This document shows positions 38,053 to 48,307 of a DNA stretch of 64,000 nucleotides, piece after piece. Where the stretch lies: the NCBI RefSeq assembly GCF_900108015.1, contig NZ_FNVP01000002.1:1-64000 (forward strand), given 5' to 3'. The DNA is from Flavobacterium urumqiense. GTDB taxonomy: Bacteria; Bacteroidota; Bacteroidia; Flavobacteriales; Flavobacteriaceae. The notes below the pieces were generated by a model. It was given only the letters and a program-made list of their open reading frames with translations, did not search any database and had not been told where the DNA came from. Numbering within the stretch: the stretch's first letter is position 1; each line of letters starts with the position of its first letter. The position numbers and the translations under genes are program-made.

Positions 38053-38058
38053 CTACTC

Positions 38059-38121
38059 TCGAAATCTGATATTTCCTGCAGGTATCCATTTGCAGGCAGG
38101 CAGGCAGGAATTACGCAGCCA
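38059..38121 (-). pseudogene. partial tRNA-Arg copy (5' half)
   Basis: TCGAAATCTGATATT (38059-38073) and ACGCAGCCATT (38113-38123) are identical to the anticodon-side and acceptor 5' parts of the intact tRNA-Arg. Between them the D-arm is replaced by a 38-nt hairpin-forming insert (TTCCTGC...GCAGGAA, with GGCA repeated four times at about 38094-38107). The copy stops inside the anticodon loop, so no T-arm or 3' acceptor is present. Confidence 0.8.
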
Positions 38122-38139
38122 TTCTATTTAAGATTTTGA

Positions 38140-38174
38140 TTAACGATTTTAGATTTATGATGTAAAATCGTTAA
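38140..38174. repeat. 12-bp inverted repeat
   Basis: TTAACGATTTTA (38140-38151) pairs perfectly with TAAAATCGTTAA (38163-38174). It lies 16 bp past the stop of the YqeY gene on the minus strand and may act as an mRNA 3' end, but no T-run follows. Confidence 0.5.
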
Positions 38175-38189
38175 CCGTAAATCTCAATT

Positions 38190-38639
38190 TTATGTCAATA
38201 GTTTTTTCACTATTGTAGAAATAGTTTTTCCTTCGGCAGTTCCGCCTAATTGTGCAGCTGCTAATCCCATTACTTTTCCCATTGACGCAATTCCTGATGC
38301 TCCAGTTTCTTCAATGATTTTTGCAATCACCGCCTCTACTTCTGCTTCACTTAATTGTGCTGGTAAGAATTTTTCGATTACTGCTATTTGTGCTAATTCT
38401 GGTTCTGCTAAATCCAAACGGTTTTGCTCCGTAAAAATTCTAGCACTTTCCTTACGGGTTTTTACTAGTCTTTGCAGCAATTTAACCTCTTCATCTTGTG
38501 TTATTTCTTCTTTTGATCCTGTAGCTGTCTGAGCTAACAATATTTCAGATTTAATAGCTCTTAAAGCTTCTAGTGCAACGGTATCTTTAGCTCTCATGGC
38601 GGTTTTCATTTCGTCCATGATTTGTACTGATAAACTCAT
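38190..38639 (-). CDS. GatB/YqeY domain-containing protein
   Basis: 149 residues, the usual length of stand-alone YqeY proteins. The family pattern is present: DEMKTAMRAKDTVALEALRAIKSEILLAQ, EEVKLLQRLVKTRKESA, and the C-terminal GASGIASMGKVMGLAAAQLGGTAEGKTISTIVKKLL, similar to the tail of GatB that binds tRNA. Role uncertain, perhaps in tRNA-linked amidotransfer. Single gene upstream of a repeat and the ftsZ terminator. Confidence 0.9.
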   Translation of the reverse strand: MSLSVQIMDEMKTAMRAKDTVALEALRAIKSEILLAQTATGSKEEITQDEEVKLLQRLVKTRKESARIFTEQNRLDLAEPELAQIAVIEKFLPAQLSEAEVEAVIAKIIEETGASGIASMGKVMGLAAAQLGGTAEGKTISTIVKKLLT

Positions 38640-38724
38640 ATTCTTTTTTGTTAATTTAGTTAATCAATTATTCCATTAATCGATTGTTGAAATGCTTATT
38701 ATAAAACGACTCCTTTTTTAAATG

Positions 38725-38853
38725 CCCCAGATGATAGTGAAAAGCCTTTTTAGGAGAAACTGTATTTTTCTTGGACTTAAAAAGCGACCAAAGGAAGCTC
38801 TTTTAAGGACTTAGAAAAAAAAGTTTCGAGAAAAAGCTTGTAACGACAGCTGG
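38725..38853. repeat. stem-loop repeat, copy C
   Basis: Starts CCCCAGATGATAGTGAAAAG and ends TGTAACGACAGCTGG, matching the ends of the 18901-19030 copy. The inner arms (TTTTTCTTGGACTTAAAAAG against CTTTTAAGGACTTAGAAAAA) form a long stem, and GCTTTTTC-type outer arms pair too. The apical 22-nt core at 38781-38802 is identical to copy B. Confidence 0.8.
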
Positions 38854-38909
38854 ATTAAGGCCCAAAAAATTCCTGTTCCGATAATATCTGTGCGAAGATA
38901 AAAAAAATA

Positions 38910-38936
38910 ACCCGAAAATTAAATTGAATTTTCGGG
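38910..38936 (-). terminator. terminator of the dcw operon (after ftsZ)
   Basis: CCCGAAAATT pairs with AATTTTCGGG across a 6-nt loop. On the minus strand a T-rich tract follows. It lies 25 bp past the ftsZ stop codon. Confidence 0.9.
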
Positions 38937-38960
38937 CTATCTCATTTTGTTTTGCGTTTG

Positions 38961-40901
38961 TTAATCTACATTGTCATGCAAATACGAGTTGTTAGAACGC
39001 AACTGTAGATCATTGTTGCTGTCTGTTCCAACAGAAATTCTCGAATTTGTATTGTTAGGTTGATTATTTGAAATATCTATTCCTAATCTTTTATAAGCAG
39101 GTTCTTTTTCATACTCATCAATTTTAGAAACATTATTATGAAACTTGTAATTGAATTCTTTTAGTTTTTTTCTTCTTTCGTCAGCTCTAAGCTTTAAAGT
39201 TTCTTCAATAGTCATTTCCATTGGAGAAATACTTTCGAAATGAGCCGGTGCATTTGTAGCCACATCGACTTGTTTCATTGTAATATTTAGCTCGGCAGGA
39301 ACCGGAACTTCAACTACTTTTGCAATTGGTTTAGCTGCGAAATCAGTATCTGCTTCCATATACTCCTCAAGAGAATACTTGATAATTCCTCTATCAGACA
39401 ATTCTGTTACCGGAACAAATTGAACAGCTTCGTTTACTTTAATGTCACGAGTTTCATTCGTTAGTTCAAATAAAACTTTATTTTCTTTAACGCGAGCAAC
39501 TGGTTCTGCTTTGAAAAGTGGCAAATCAAAAGAGAAAGCCGTTTGTTCTTGTCTTTCTATAATTTTTGGTTGAACTGCTTTTACTTCTTTAACTTCTGGT
39601 GCGGTAAAAGTAAATTCAATATCGTTAATTGGCGAAACGATTTCGAAAGTCACATCTAAATTTTTTATAAATTCAGACATAACCGTCAATTCCTCTTTAT
39701 TAATTGTTGGAGCTGTAACAACTGGCTCAGGAACCACTATTGTCGCGTCTTCTAACAAATCGAAAACAATTCTTTCGTTAGAATTAGATACTGGAGTGAC
39801 GTTGTTTAAATCGAATGCAGCAACGGTCCTATTACTTAGATTATGAACACTTCTTTGCTCGTCCTCTAGTGTATGAATTATTTTTTTAGGCTCTGTATTT
39901 ACGATTTCATTTTGTTGTTCAATATCAAATCCTGTAGCGATTATGGTAACTGCAATAGCATCTCCAAGTGATTCGTCTTCGCCAACCCCCATGATAATAT
40001 TTGCATTATGACCTGCTTCGATTTGAATGTGATCATTGATTTCTCCAATTTCATCAATTGTAATTTCATTAGTTCCAGAAACGATAAGCAACAATACGTT
40101 TTTGGCACCGGTGATCTTATTATCATTTAACAAAGGAGAATCTAAAGCAGCAACAATTGCCTCTTTAGCTCTATTCTCGCCTGAAGAAACAGAAGATCCC
40201 ATAATAGCCGTTCCGCTATTATACAATACTGTTTTGGCATCTCTTAAATCGATATTTTGAGTATAGTGATGTGTAATTACTTCAGCAATACCTCTTGAGG
40301 CAGTAGCCAAAACTTCATCAGCTTTTGAAAATCCGGCTTTGAAACCAAGATTTCCATATACTTCTCTTAATTTATTATTATTGATAACAATTAATGAGTC
40401 GACTTGTTTACGCAATTTATCTATACCAATTAAAGCTTGTTCCTGACGCACTTTTCCTTCAAACAAGAAAGGCAAAGTCACAATCCCTACCGTAAGAATA
40501 TCTCTTTCTTTAGCTAATTGCGCTATTACCGGTGCAGCTCCAGTTCCTGTTCCGCCACCCATTCCTGCGGTAATGAAAACCATTTTAGTATTGCGATCCA
40601 ACATTTTTTCAATATCGGCAATACTTTCAATAGCGGATTGCTGACCTACATCTGGATTTGCTCCAGCACCAAGTCCTTCTGTCAAATGCACCCCTAACTG
40701 TATTTTATTAGGCACAGAGCTGTTTTGCAAAGCCTGTGAATCTGTATTACAGACGATAAAATCAACGCCTTTAATACCTTGTTTGAACATGTGATTGATG
40801 GCGTTACTTCCGCCTCCACCTACACCAATTACTTTTATTACATTTGATTGATTTTTTGGTAAATCAAATGAAATACTTCCAAATTCTGAGTTGCTCATCA
40901 T
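38961..40901 (-). CDS. ftsZ: cell division protein FtsZ, long C-terminal tail
   Basis: 646 residues. The tubulin-like GTPase core is complete ([33 protein letters not shown], and the T7-type NxDxxD segment [11 protein letters not shown]). It ends at about residue 335. The remaining ~310 residues form an unusually long, low-complexity linker with a conserved-looking end ([16 protein letters not shown]), much longer than the ~50-residue linker of E. coli FtsZ, as is common in flavobacteria. Polymerises into the Z-ring. Last gene of the dcw cluster, 91 bp after ftsA. Confidence 0.97.
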   Translation of the reverse strand: MMSNSEFGSISFDLPKNQSNVIKVIGVGGGGSNAINHMFKQGIKGVDFIVCNTDSQALQNSSVPNKIQLGVHLTEGLGAGANPDVGQQSAIESIADIEKMLDRNTKMVFITAGMGGGTGTGAAPVIAQLAKERDILTVGIVTLPFLFEGKVRQEQALIGIDKLRKQVDSLIVINNNKLREVYGNLGFKAGFSKADEVLATASRGIAEVITHHYTQNIDLRDAKTVLYNSGTAIMGSSVSSGENRAKEAIVAALDSPLLNDNKITGAKNVLLLIVSGTNEITIDEIGEINDHIQIEAGHNANIIMGVGEDESLGDAIAVTIIATGFDIEQQNEIVNTEPKKIIHTLEDEQRSVHNLSNRTVAAFDLNNVTPVSNSNERIVFDLLEDATIVVPEPVVTAPTINKEELTVMSEFIKNLDVTFEIVSPINDIEFTFTAPEVKEVKAVQPKIIERQEQTAFSFDLPLFKAEPVARVKENKVLFELTNETRDIKVNEAVQFVPVTELSDRGIIKYSLEEYMEADTDFAAKPIAKVVEVPVPAELNITMKQVDVATNAPAHFESISPMEMTIEETLKLRADERRKKLKEFNYKFHNNVSKIDEYEKEPAYKRLGIDISNNQPNNTNSRISVGTDSNNDLQLRSNNSYLHDNVD

Positions 40902-40991
40902 TTTATTTGGTTTTTAAATTCTTGTTTAATTCTTTTTTTTCTTCTTAAAGTTTGGGGCAAAAAGGAGAATTGTATGTTTATTATCTTTTAG

Positions 40992-42374
40992 CTATTCTGC
41001 GTTATCCAGGAAATCTTTAATCTTATCAACATATCTGTCAAAAAATGATCTTTGTATTTTATCCCCAGTCGATACTTGTTTTTCTCCAAAGTGCTTCGAT
41101 TCCTCTTCTACTTCTATTATAGGCATTACCACCTCTGGAATTTGCATAACCGGAGCTCTGTAAACAGTCGCTTTTGGAGGTTCAATAGCGTCCATTCTAA
41201 CAGCACTTTGAGAATTATTTTGAATACTATTCATTACTAGTCCTACTGCCGTAGCATATAAAGGACTTGAAATTTCTTCATCAGAATTTCCTGCTAAATG
41301 CTCATTTGGATATCCAATTCTAGTATCCATTCCTGTAATATATTCCACTAACTGCTTGATGTGTTTCAATTGTGCACCACCACCAGTAAGCACTATTCCT
41401 GCAATCAGTTTTTTACGAGGATCTTCATGTCCGTATGCTTTTACTTCCGTAAAAACCTGGTCGATAATTTCAACAACTCTAGCATGAATTATTTTCGAGA
41501 GATTCTTTAAGGAAATCTCTTTTGGCTCTCTTCCTCTTAAGCCGGGAATAGAAACAATTTCATTGTCTTTATTTTCTCCTGGCCAAGCAGAACCAAATTT
41601 AACTTTCAATAACTCCGCTTGCTTTTCAATGATGGAACATCCTTCTTTGATATCATCTGTGATTACATTTCCTCCAAAAGGTATGACTGCCGTATGGCGA
41701 ATAATACCATCTTTGAAAATGGCTAAATCCGTTGTTCCGCCTCCTATATCGATAAGTGCTACGCCGGCTTCTTTTTCTTCTTGACTCAAAACGGCATCAG
41801 CAGACGCTAATGGCTCCAATGTCAAACCTGACAATTCTATTCCTGAGCTTTGAATACATCTTCCTACATTACGTATCGAAGAAGCTTGACCTACTACAAC
41901 ATGAAAGCTTGACTCCAATCTTCCGCCATACATTCCTATAGGCTCTTTTATTTCTGATTGTCCGTCAATTTTAAATTCCTGTGGTAATACGTGTATAATT
42001 TCTTCACCTGGCAACATGGCCAATTTATTTACCTGATCGATCAAAAGCTGTATATCATTCTCCCCGATAACTTCTTCGGGATTATTTCTGCTAATATAAT
42101 CTGTATGTTGGATGCTGCGAATGTGCTGACCAGCGATCCCAACCACTACGTCTTTAATCTTATAACCTGAATTATTTTCCGCTTCTTGAATTGCTTGTTG
42201 GATAGATTGAATAGTTTGAGTAATGTTATTTACAACACCTCTCGCTACTCCTAAGCTTTTGGATTTTCCAATTCCCAAAATCTCTAATTTCCCATACTCA
42301 TTTTTCTTGCCTATCATGGCAACTATTTTGGTTGTCCCAATATCTAGACCTACTGCAATATTCTCTTTTTCCAT
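40992..42374 (-). CDS. ftsA: cell division protein FtsA
   Basis: 460 residues, actin-like ATPase fold: GLDIGTTKIVAMIGK (phosphate-1), ALIDIGGGTTDLAIFKDG (phosphate-2), and LTGGGAQLKHIKQLVEYI (adenosine motif). The C-terminal amphipathic helix QRSFFDRYVDKIKDFLDNAE is the membrane-targeting sequence that tethers FtsZ. 6 bp after ftsQ. Confidence 0.97.
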   Translation of the reverse strand: MEKENIAVGLDIGTTKIVAMIGKKNEYGKLEILGIGKSKSLGVARGVVNNITQTIQSIQQAIQEAENNSGYKIKDVVVGIAGQHIRSIQHTDYISRNNPEEVIGENDIQLLIDQVNKLAMLPGEEIIHVLPQEFKIDGQSEIKEPIGMYGGRLESSFHVVVGQASSIRNVGRCIQSSGIELSGLTLEPLASADAVLSQEEKEAGVALIDIGGGTTDLAIFKDGIIRHTAVIPFGGNVITDDIKEGCSIIEKQAELLKVKFGSAWPGENKDNEIVSIPGLRGREPKEISLKNLSKIIHARVVEIIDQVFTEVKAYGHEDPRKKLIAGIVLTGGGAQLKHIKQLVEYITGMDTRIGYPNEHLAGNSDEEISSPLYATAVGLVMNSIQNNSQSAVRMDAIEPPKATVYRAPVMQIPEVVMPIIEVEEESKHFGEKQVSTGDKIQRSFFDRYVDKIKDFLDNAE

Positions 42375-42380
42375 TATCTA

Positions 42381-43103
42381 TTATTTAGTGCAAACTACTT
42401 GTTCCGTAAATCTGAGATCTATTTTTTTATATTTATACAACGAACTATCTAAAACTGCTTTTTGAAAAAAAGCTTTATAATTTTTAAATTTACGCTCGAC
42501 ATTTATCATTCTGCCAAAATCAATTTGGAAATCAAAATTTCTATTGAGCATTATTAAACTACCATTAGGCACAATTTGAATTCCGATTATGTTTTTTTTC
42601 AAAAAAGCATCGTCATAGATTATGCGAAATAAATCAGCTAAATCTTCGTTATTTTTTTTATTAATTATCCCTAAAACAAGTGGAACTCGAGCTGTAAAAT
42701 TTGTCGACAATGGCATTCTATTCCCTTTGTAATCAATATAGAAAGAACCTTCATTATCAAAAACTCTGGCTATTGGAGTCTTTTGTTTCACTACTGCTTT
42801 TAAAACACCATCGATACTAACAAATACATCTGACTTTTCAATCATTTCTTGCGCATCCAGAATTCTTTCCAGCTTATTCAAATCTAAATTAACTTTTTGA
42901 ATGCTCGATGCATCTTTTTTATTTTCTATTAACAATTTATTAACCGTTTCTTGTTTAACAAAAGGAGCAATATCTCCTACAAAAATAACGGTAGATTTAA
43001 TTAATTTTCGATTTTCATTTCGATTTGACGTAAACGAATACAGAAAAACAACCAACACAAACATCAGTATTAATCGAATATTTGTCCAATTAAAGAGTTT
43101 CAT
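42381..43103 (-). CDS. ftsQ: cell division protein FtsQ
   Basis: 240 residues. One N-terminal membrane helix (about 9-26, IRLILMFVLVVFLYSF) is followed by a POTRA-like region (NKLLIENKKDASSIQKVNLDLNKLERILDAQEMIEKSDVFVSID) and a beta domain ending YKKIDLRFTEQVVCTK. Links FtsB/L to FtsW/I at the division site. Overlaps the murC 3' end by 14 nt. Confidence 0.92.
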   Translation of the reverse strand: MKLFNWTNIRLILMFVLVVFLYSFTSNRNENRKLIKSTVIFVGDIAPFVKQETVNKLLIENKKDASSIQKVNLDLNKLERILDAQEMIEKSDVFVSIDGVLKAVVKQKTPIARVFDNEGSFYIDYKGNRMPLSTNFTARVPLVLGIINKKNNEDLADLFRIIYDDAFLKKNIIGIQIVPNGSLIMLNRNFDFQIDFGRMINVERKFKNYKAFFQKAVLDSSLYKYKKIDLRFTEQVVCTK

Positions 43104-44439
43104 TTATCGCTTTTTTAATTGTTGGAACTAATTCTCCAATATCTCCTGCGCCAATAGTCACAATAACCGTAGCGTCAGATGCGAGAATTGTTGGAATCAA
43201 GTCATTTTTTATCACCAATTTTTTATTGTCACTCGTCATTTTATCCATTAACCATTTAGAAGTTATTCCTTCCATTGGTAATTCACGAGCAGGATAAATA
43301 TCCAATAAAACAACTTCATCAAAAGCAGATAAACTTTTGGCAAAATCATCCGCAAAATCTCTTGTTCTACTAAACAAATGAGGTTGAAAAACAGCCAACA
43401 CTTTTTGATTTGGATATAATTCTCTAACTGCCTGATGAACGGCATTTATTTCCGTTGGATGATGTGCATAATCATCTATATAAACTAGCTTATCGGTTTT
43501 AATTTGATAAGAAAACCTTCTTTTTATTCCTTTGAATGATGCAATGGCTTTTGCAATGGCATCGGTTGGGGTGCCGAATAATTTTGCCATTGCGATAGCC
43601 ATTAAAGCATTCATTAAATTGTGTTTTCCAGGTAATCCAAACTGTAAATCTTTTATTATTTCAGTAGGAGTTTGTACGTCGAATGTGTAACTGCCATTCC
43701 CAACTCTCACATTAAACGCCTTATAAACAGCATCTTCGTTTACTGCACAAGTAATTCCTTCTATTGGTAGTTCTTTCGTTATAAAAAGATTGCTTTTATC
43801 TTCCACTTTAGAAGCAAATTCAATAAAAGATTCTTCTATCGCGGCACTAGTTCCATAAATATCCAAATGATCCGCATCCATCGACGTAATGCAAGCAATA
43901 TTAGGATGCAAATGCAAAAACGAACGATCAAATTCATCTGCTTCAACAACAGTGACTGTTTTACCGCTTCCGATTAAATTTGAATTATAATTTTCTACAA
44001 TACCGCCAATAAAAGCAGTAACATCAGCGCCACTTTCAAATAGAATATGTCCTAAAATACTAGAGGTAGTGGTTTTACCATGAGTTCCGGCAACTGCGAA
44101 ACAAAAAGTGTCTTGGGTTATAATCCCTAAAACTTCTGCTCTTTTTTTTACCTGATACTCTCTTTCTAAGAAATAATTCCATTCGGAATGGCTTTTAGGA
44201 ACTGCTGGCGTAATAATAACCAAGGTGTTTTCTGAGTAAAAATCTTTTGGAATTAAATCAATATTATCTTCAAAATGAATTGTAATACCACTCTCTATTA
44301 ATTCATCTGTAAGCATCGTAGGCGTTTTATCATAACCTGAAACTTGTTTACCGATATTTTTGAAATAACGAGCCAAAGCACTCATCCCGATGCCTCCAAT
44401 TCCTATAAAATAGACGTTATGTATTTGATTTAAATTCAT
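43090..44439 (-). CDS. murC: UDP-N-acetylmuramate--L-alanine ligase MurC
   Basis: 449 residues. N-terminal GIGGIGMSALARY (Rossmann), ATP site AGTHGKTTTSSILGH, central DYAHHPTEINAV and C-terminal FQPHLFSRTRDF complete the Mur ligase pattern specific to MurC. Adds L-Ala to UDP-MurNAc in the cytoplasm. Runs directly into ftsQ. Confidence 0.97.
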   Translation of the reverse strand: MNLNQIHNVYFIGIGGIGMSALARYFKNIGKQVSGYDKTPTMLTDELIESGITIHFEDNIDLIPKDFYSENTLVIITPAVPKSHSEWNYFLEREYQVKKRAEVLGIITQDTFCFAVAGTHGKTTTSSILGHILFESGADVTAFIGGIVENYNSNLIGSGKTVTVVEADEFDRSFLHLHPNIACITSMDADHLDIYGTSAAIEESFIEFASKVEDKSNLFITKELPIEGITCAVNEDAVYKAFNVRVGNGSYTFDVQTPTEIIKDLQFGLPGKHNLMNALMAIAMAKLFGTPTDAIAKAIASFKGIKRRFSYQIKTDKLVYIDDYAHHPTEINAVHQAVRELYPNQKVLAVFQPHLFSRTRDFADDFAKSLSAFDEVVLLDIYPARELPMEGITSKWLMDKMTSDNKKLVIKNDLIPTILASDATVIVTIGAGDIGELVPTIKKAINETL

Positions 44440-44466
44440 ATTCTTGATACTTTGCGCGTTTATTTT

Positions 44467-45555
44467 TTATTTAATTAACTTCACGATTTCGTCAACAATT
44501 TGTTTCGTTGCTTCCGGTTTGGCCAATTGTTTTATATTCTCACTTAATTGATTCTGTTTTCCTTGATCCTTCAGCAAGGCTTCAAAAACAAGACCAAATT
44601 GCGAATCCAGCTCAGATTCTTTCAACATAATTGCTCCTTTTCTATCTACAATCGCATGAGCATTTTTAGTTTGGTGATCCTCAGCAACATTAGGAGATGG
44701 AATAAAAATCACCGGTTTCCCCACAATGCACAGTTCCGAAACCGATGACGCACCGGCACGAGAAATGACAATATCGGCGGCCGCATAAACCAAATCCATC
44801 TTTTCAATAAAAGCCATTACTTGAACATCACTTTCATTATATTTTTTATAATCTTCAAAATATAATTTTCCGCACTGCCAAATCACCTGAACATTCTGAG
44901 AAAGCAAATTTTTCAACTCTTTTTCAATTAATTGATTCACTCTTCTGGCACCTAAACTTCCTCCAAGAACCAACAACGTTTTCTTTTTGGAATCTAAATT
45001 AAAAAACTGAATTGCTTCGGCTCTTTTGCTTTTACTATCAATTAAATCTTCTCGAACAGGATTTCCTGTCAAAATCATTTTGTTTTTTGGAAAAAAACGT
45101 TCAAGATTTTCATAAGCAACACAAATTTTGTTTGCTTTTTTACTTAACCATTTATTTGTAATTCCAGGATAGGAATTTTGTTCCTGAATCAACGTTGGAA
45201 TTCCTGCAATCGCAGCCACCTGTAATAGCGGACCACTTGCGAAACCTCCTGTTCCTATTACCACATCCGGTCTGAACTCTCTGATTATAGTTCTGGATTT
45301 TAATAAACTCGCCATTAATTTTAGTGGAAAAAGCGAATTATCAAATGTCAACCTTCGTTGAATACCGGAAATCCAAAGTCCTTTTATTTTAAAACCAGCC
45401 TGCGGCACTTTTTGCATTTCCATCTTATCCTGAGCTCCTACAAAAAGAAATTCAGCATTCGGAAAACGAGATTTTAATTCATTGGCAATCGCAATTGCTG
45501 GATAGATATGTCCTCCAGTTCCGCCACCGCTTAGTATGAATTTGTATTGTTTCAT
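44467..45555 (-). CDS. murG: lipid II-forming GlcNAc transferase MurG
   Basis: 362 residues, GT28 fold: N-terminal [29 protein letters not shown] and the donor-binding [37 protein letters not shown]. Transfers GlcNAc to lipid I on the inner face of the membrane. 28 bp before murC. Confidence 0.97.
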   Translation of the reverse strand: MKQYKFILSGGGTGGHIYPAIAIANELKSRFPNAEFLFVGAQDKMEMQKVPQAGFKIKGLWISGIQRRLTFDNSLFPLKLMASLLKSRTIIREFRPDVVIGTGGFASGPLLQVAAIAGIPTLIQEQNSYPGITNKWLSKKANKICVAYENLERFFPKNKMILTGNPVREDLIDSKSKRAEAIQFFNLDSKKKTLLVLGGSLGARRVNQLIEKELKNLLSQNVQVIWQCGKLYFEDYKKYNESDVQVMAFIEKMDLVYAAADIVISRAGASSVSELCIVGKPVIFIPSPNVAEDHQTKNAHAIVDRKGAIMLKESELDSQFGLVFEALLKDQGKQNQLSENIKQLAKPEATKQIVDEIVKLIK

Positions 45556-45619
45556 TTATATAATGTTACTGAGTTCCTATGTTTTCAAAAATTATTTAAT
45601 CTAATAATCTTAAAACCGA

Positions 45620-46909
45620 TTACTTATTTAAAACTGCATTCATTGGATTCTTAGCTTTATCCTCGATAGAATAATCATTATCTGAGCTATATTGCTCTTC
45701 CAATTGTTTGTCAATTAATTTTTGAAGCGCTTCGTCTCTTAAAGTTGACTCTTTTAATTCCTGAGCGATTTCTTCTTCTTTTTTGGTTACACTGATTATA
45801 ATTCCAAGTGCAAAACAAGTCATCCAGATAGAACTTCCTCCACTACTGATCAATGGTAATGTCTGTCCTGTAACAGGCAATAATTCTACTGCTACGGCCA
45901 TATTAATCATTGCTTGAAATATCATGGGAAAGCCTAATCCTATAACCACTAATTTCCCGAATAATGAATTGGCCTTGTGAGAGGCTACAACAAATCGAAA
46001 TAATAATAACAAATACAAAGCAAGAACTCCTAAACCACCTACAAGTCCATATTCTTCAACAATAATTGCATAAATAAAATCTGAAGAAGATTGAGGCAAG
46101 AAATTTTTTTGAACACTTTTACCAGGACCTAATCCATAAATTTTTCCTGATGCAATCGCAATTTTAGCTTTCTCAATTTGATAATCGTCTTCATCCGGTT
46201 TATCTGTACTAAAATTTTCGATTCTACTTTCCCAAGTATGCACTCTGCTAAAAAATCTGGAATCAGGAAATGCTTTAGAAAGAAGAACAAAAAAAGCGAG
46301 AAATAATATTCCCGATCCAATAATAATTCCAATATATTTTAATGGGTATTTACCAATAAAAGCCAGCATCAATATCATCGAGAAAATCAACGCTGTTGTA
46401 GAGAAATTAGCAGGCAAGATTAGTATTAAAGTGAAAAATACCGGTAACCAAAGCTCCCACAAAGAGACCTTGAAAGTAATAGGTTCTTCTCTGGTTTTAG
46501 ACAAATAACGTGCTACAAATATAAATAAAACGATAGATGCTAAAGTAGATGTTTGAAATGTTATTCCAATAAATGGTACTTGAATCCATCTACTGGCATT
46601 TGCACCAGCGATCACAGTTCCTTTAATTAAAGTGTAGGCTAATAAAATCCAAACGACTGGTAATCCTACTTTAGAAATAGCTCTAAAATAATGATATGGG
46701 ACTTTATGAATCCAATAAATAATCCCGAAACCAATACAAATATGAGCTAAATGTTTTACCAAATACCCCAATGTATTTCCGTTTCCTTGGCCTATATATG
46801 CCAAATTACTACTCGCACTAAAAACAGGCATAAACGAAAACAAGGCTAATAAGGCCACGAATGACCAAATACCTTTATCTCCTTTTAAATTGTTTATTAG
46901 TTGTTTCAT
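45620..46909 (-). CDS. ftsW: septal peptidoglycan glycosyltransferase FtsW (SEDS)
   Basis: 429 residues, about ten membrane helices. SEDS motifs include NASRWIQVPF, YGLGPGKSVQKNFLPQSSSDFIYAIIVEEYGLVGG (GxxxS...SDFIF block), and LPVTGQTLPLISSGGSSIWMTCFALGII. A ~60-residue charged cytoplasmic tail (KKEEEIAQELKEST...) extends beyond the usual end. Glycan polymerase with FtsI at the septum. Confidence 0.95.
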   Translation of the reverse strand: MKQLINNLKGDKGIWSFVALLALFSFMPVFSASSNLAYIGQGNGNTLGYLVKHLAHICIGFGIIYWIHKVPYHYFRAISKVGLPVVWILLAYTLIKGTVIAGANASRWIQVPFIGITFQTSTLASIVLFIFVARYLSKTREEPITFKVSLWELWLPVFFTLILILPANFSTTALIFSMILMLAFIGKYPLKYIGIIIGSGILFLAFFVLLSKAFPDSRFFSRVHTWESRIENFSTDKPDEDDYQIEKAKIAIASGKIYGLGPGKSVQKNFLPQSSSDFIYAIIVEEYGLVGGLGVLALYLLLLFRFVVASHKANSLFGKLVVIGLGFPMIFQAMINMAVAVELLPVTGQTLPLISSGGSSIWMTCFALGIIISVTKKEEEIAQELKESTLRDEALQKLIDKQLEEQYSSDNDYSIEDKAKNPMNAVLNK

Positions 46910-46974
46910 TTTTTTTTATTTAAAATTTTTATGTTTAAAGTTTCTCAACCTTTAGTTTTAAACCTTAAATATTT

Positions 46975-48306
46975 TTATAAATTCTTTACTGCTTGTTTAA
47001 ATTGGTTTCCTCTGTCTTCATAGTTTTCGAATAAGTCAAAACTAGCGCAAGCCGGCGACAGTAATACTGTATCTCCTTTTTCGGTTAAACGCTGCGCCAT
47101 TCTCACTGCATCGTTCATGTTATCCACTTCGACCATCATATCTACCACATTCCCAAAAGCATCTATTATTTTTTTATTATCAACTCCAAGGCAAATAATT
47201 GCTTTCACTTTTTCACGAACTAACGACATCAATTCATTGTAATCATTTCCTTTATCGACACCTCCCACAATCCAAACAGTAGGCGTATTCATGCTATCTA
47301 ATGCAAAAAAAGAGGCATTTACATTAGTCGCCTTTGAATCATTTATGTATTGTACATTTTGAATTTTCAATACTTTTTCAAGACGATGTTCTACTCCTTG
47401 AAAGTTGGACAAGCTTTCGCGTATCGTCGACTTTCTAATTTGCATCAATTTTGCCACAGAGGTTGCTGCCATTGCGTTTTTCATGTTATGTTTTCCTTCT
47501 AAGGCAATATGCTCTGTATCCATTGTAAACTCTTCTTGATTGATTGAAATTTCCATTTTGTTGTTTTTTATGTAAGCTCCTTCGCTGAAAGTTTTTGTCA
47601 ATGAAAAAGGAATTAATTTGGCTTTAGTTGTATGTGTTTTAAACCATTCTGTAATGGCTTCATCATTGGCATCATAAATGAGGTAATCTTCCTCGGTTTG
47701 ATTCATTGTTATTCTAAACTTTGAAGCAATATAATTTTCATATTTGTAATCATATCGATCTAAATGATCCGGACTGATATTCGTAATTATTGCAATATGT
47801 GGCTTAAACTTTAAGATTCCATCCAATTGAAAACTACTCAACTCGAGTACATACGAATCATATTTATTATCTGCTACTTGCCAAGCGAAACTCTTTCCAA
47901 TATTCCCCCCTAATCCTACATTTAACCCGGCAGATTTCAACAAATGATAAGTCAACATCGTGGTGGTGGTCTTTCCATTGCTTCCGGTGATTCCTATTAT
48001 AGTTGCATCTGTAAAAGGAGCCGCAAACTCAATTTCCGATAGCACTGGAATTCCTTTCGCTAAAAGCTTTTTCACAATTGGGGATTTATCCGGAATTCCT
48101 GGGCTTTTCATTACCACATCAGCATTTAGAATCAAATCTTTGGTGTGCTTTTCTTCTTCCCAAGCAATTTCATTAATAATAAGAACCTCTTTATAATTTC
48201 CTTTTATTTTTCCAAAATCAGACACGAAAACATCATATCCTTTTTTCTTACCCAGAATAGCAGTTCCTATACCGCTTTCTCCTGCACCTAAAATTACTAG
48301 CCTCAT
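46975..48306 (-). CDS. murD: UDP-N-acetylmuramoyl-L-alanine--D-glutamate ligase MurD
   Basis: 443 residues. N-terminal LVILGAGESGIGTAILGKKKG, ATP site GITGSNGKTTTTMLTYHLL, HRLEKV and NDSKATNVNASFFAL (the conserved KATN), and VLLSPACASFDLFENYEDRGNQF at the end identify MurD. Adds D-Glu to UDP-MurNAc-L-Ala. Starts 1 bp after mraY stops. Confidence 0.97.
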   Translation of the reverse strand: MRLVILGAGESGIGTAILGKKKGYDVFVSDFGKIKGNYKEVLIINEIAWEEEKHTKDLILNADVVMKSPGIPDKSPIVKKLLAKGIPVLSEIEFAAPFTDATIIGITGSNGKTTTTMLTYHLLKSAGLNVGLGGNIGKSFAWQVADNKYDSYVLELSSFQLDGILKFKPHIAIITNISPDHLDRYDYKYENYIASKFRITMNQTEEDYLIYDANDEAITEWFKTHTTKAKLIPFSLTKTFSEGAYIKNNKMEISINQEEFTMDTEHIALEGKHNMKNAMAATSVAKLMQIRKSTIRESLSNFQGVEHRLEKVLKIQNVQYINDSKATNVNASFFALDSMNTPTVWIVGGVDKGNDYNELMSLVREKVKAIICLGVDNKKIIDAFGNVVDMMVEVDNMNDAVRMAQRLTEKGDTVLLSPACASFDLFENYEDRGNQFKQAVKNL

Positions 48307-48307
48307 A

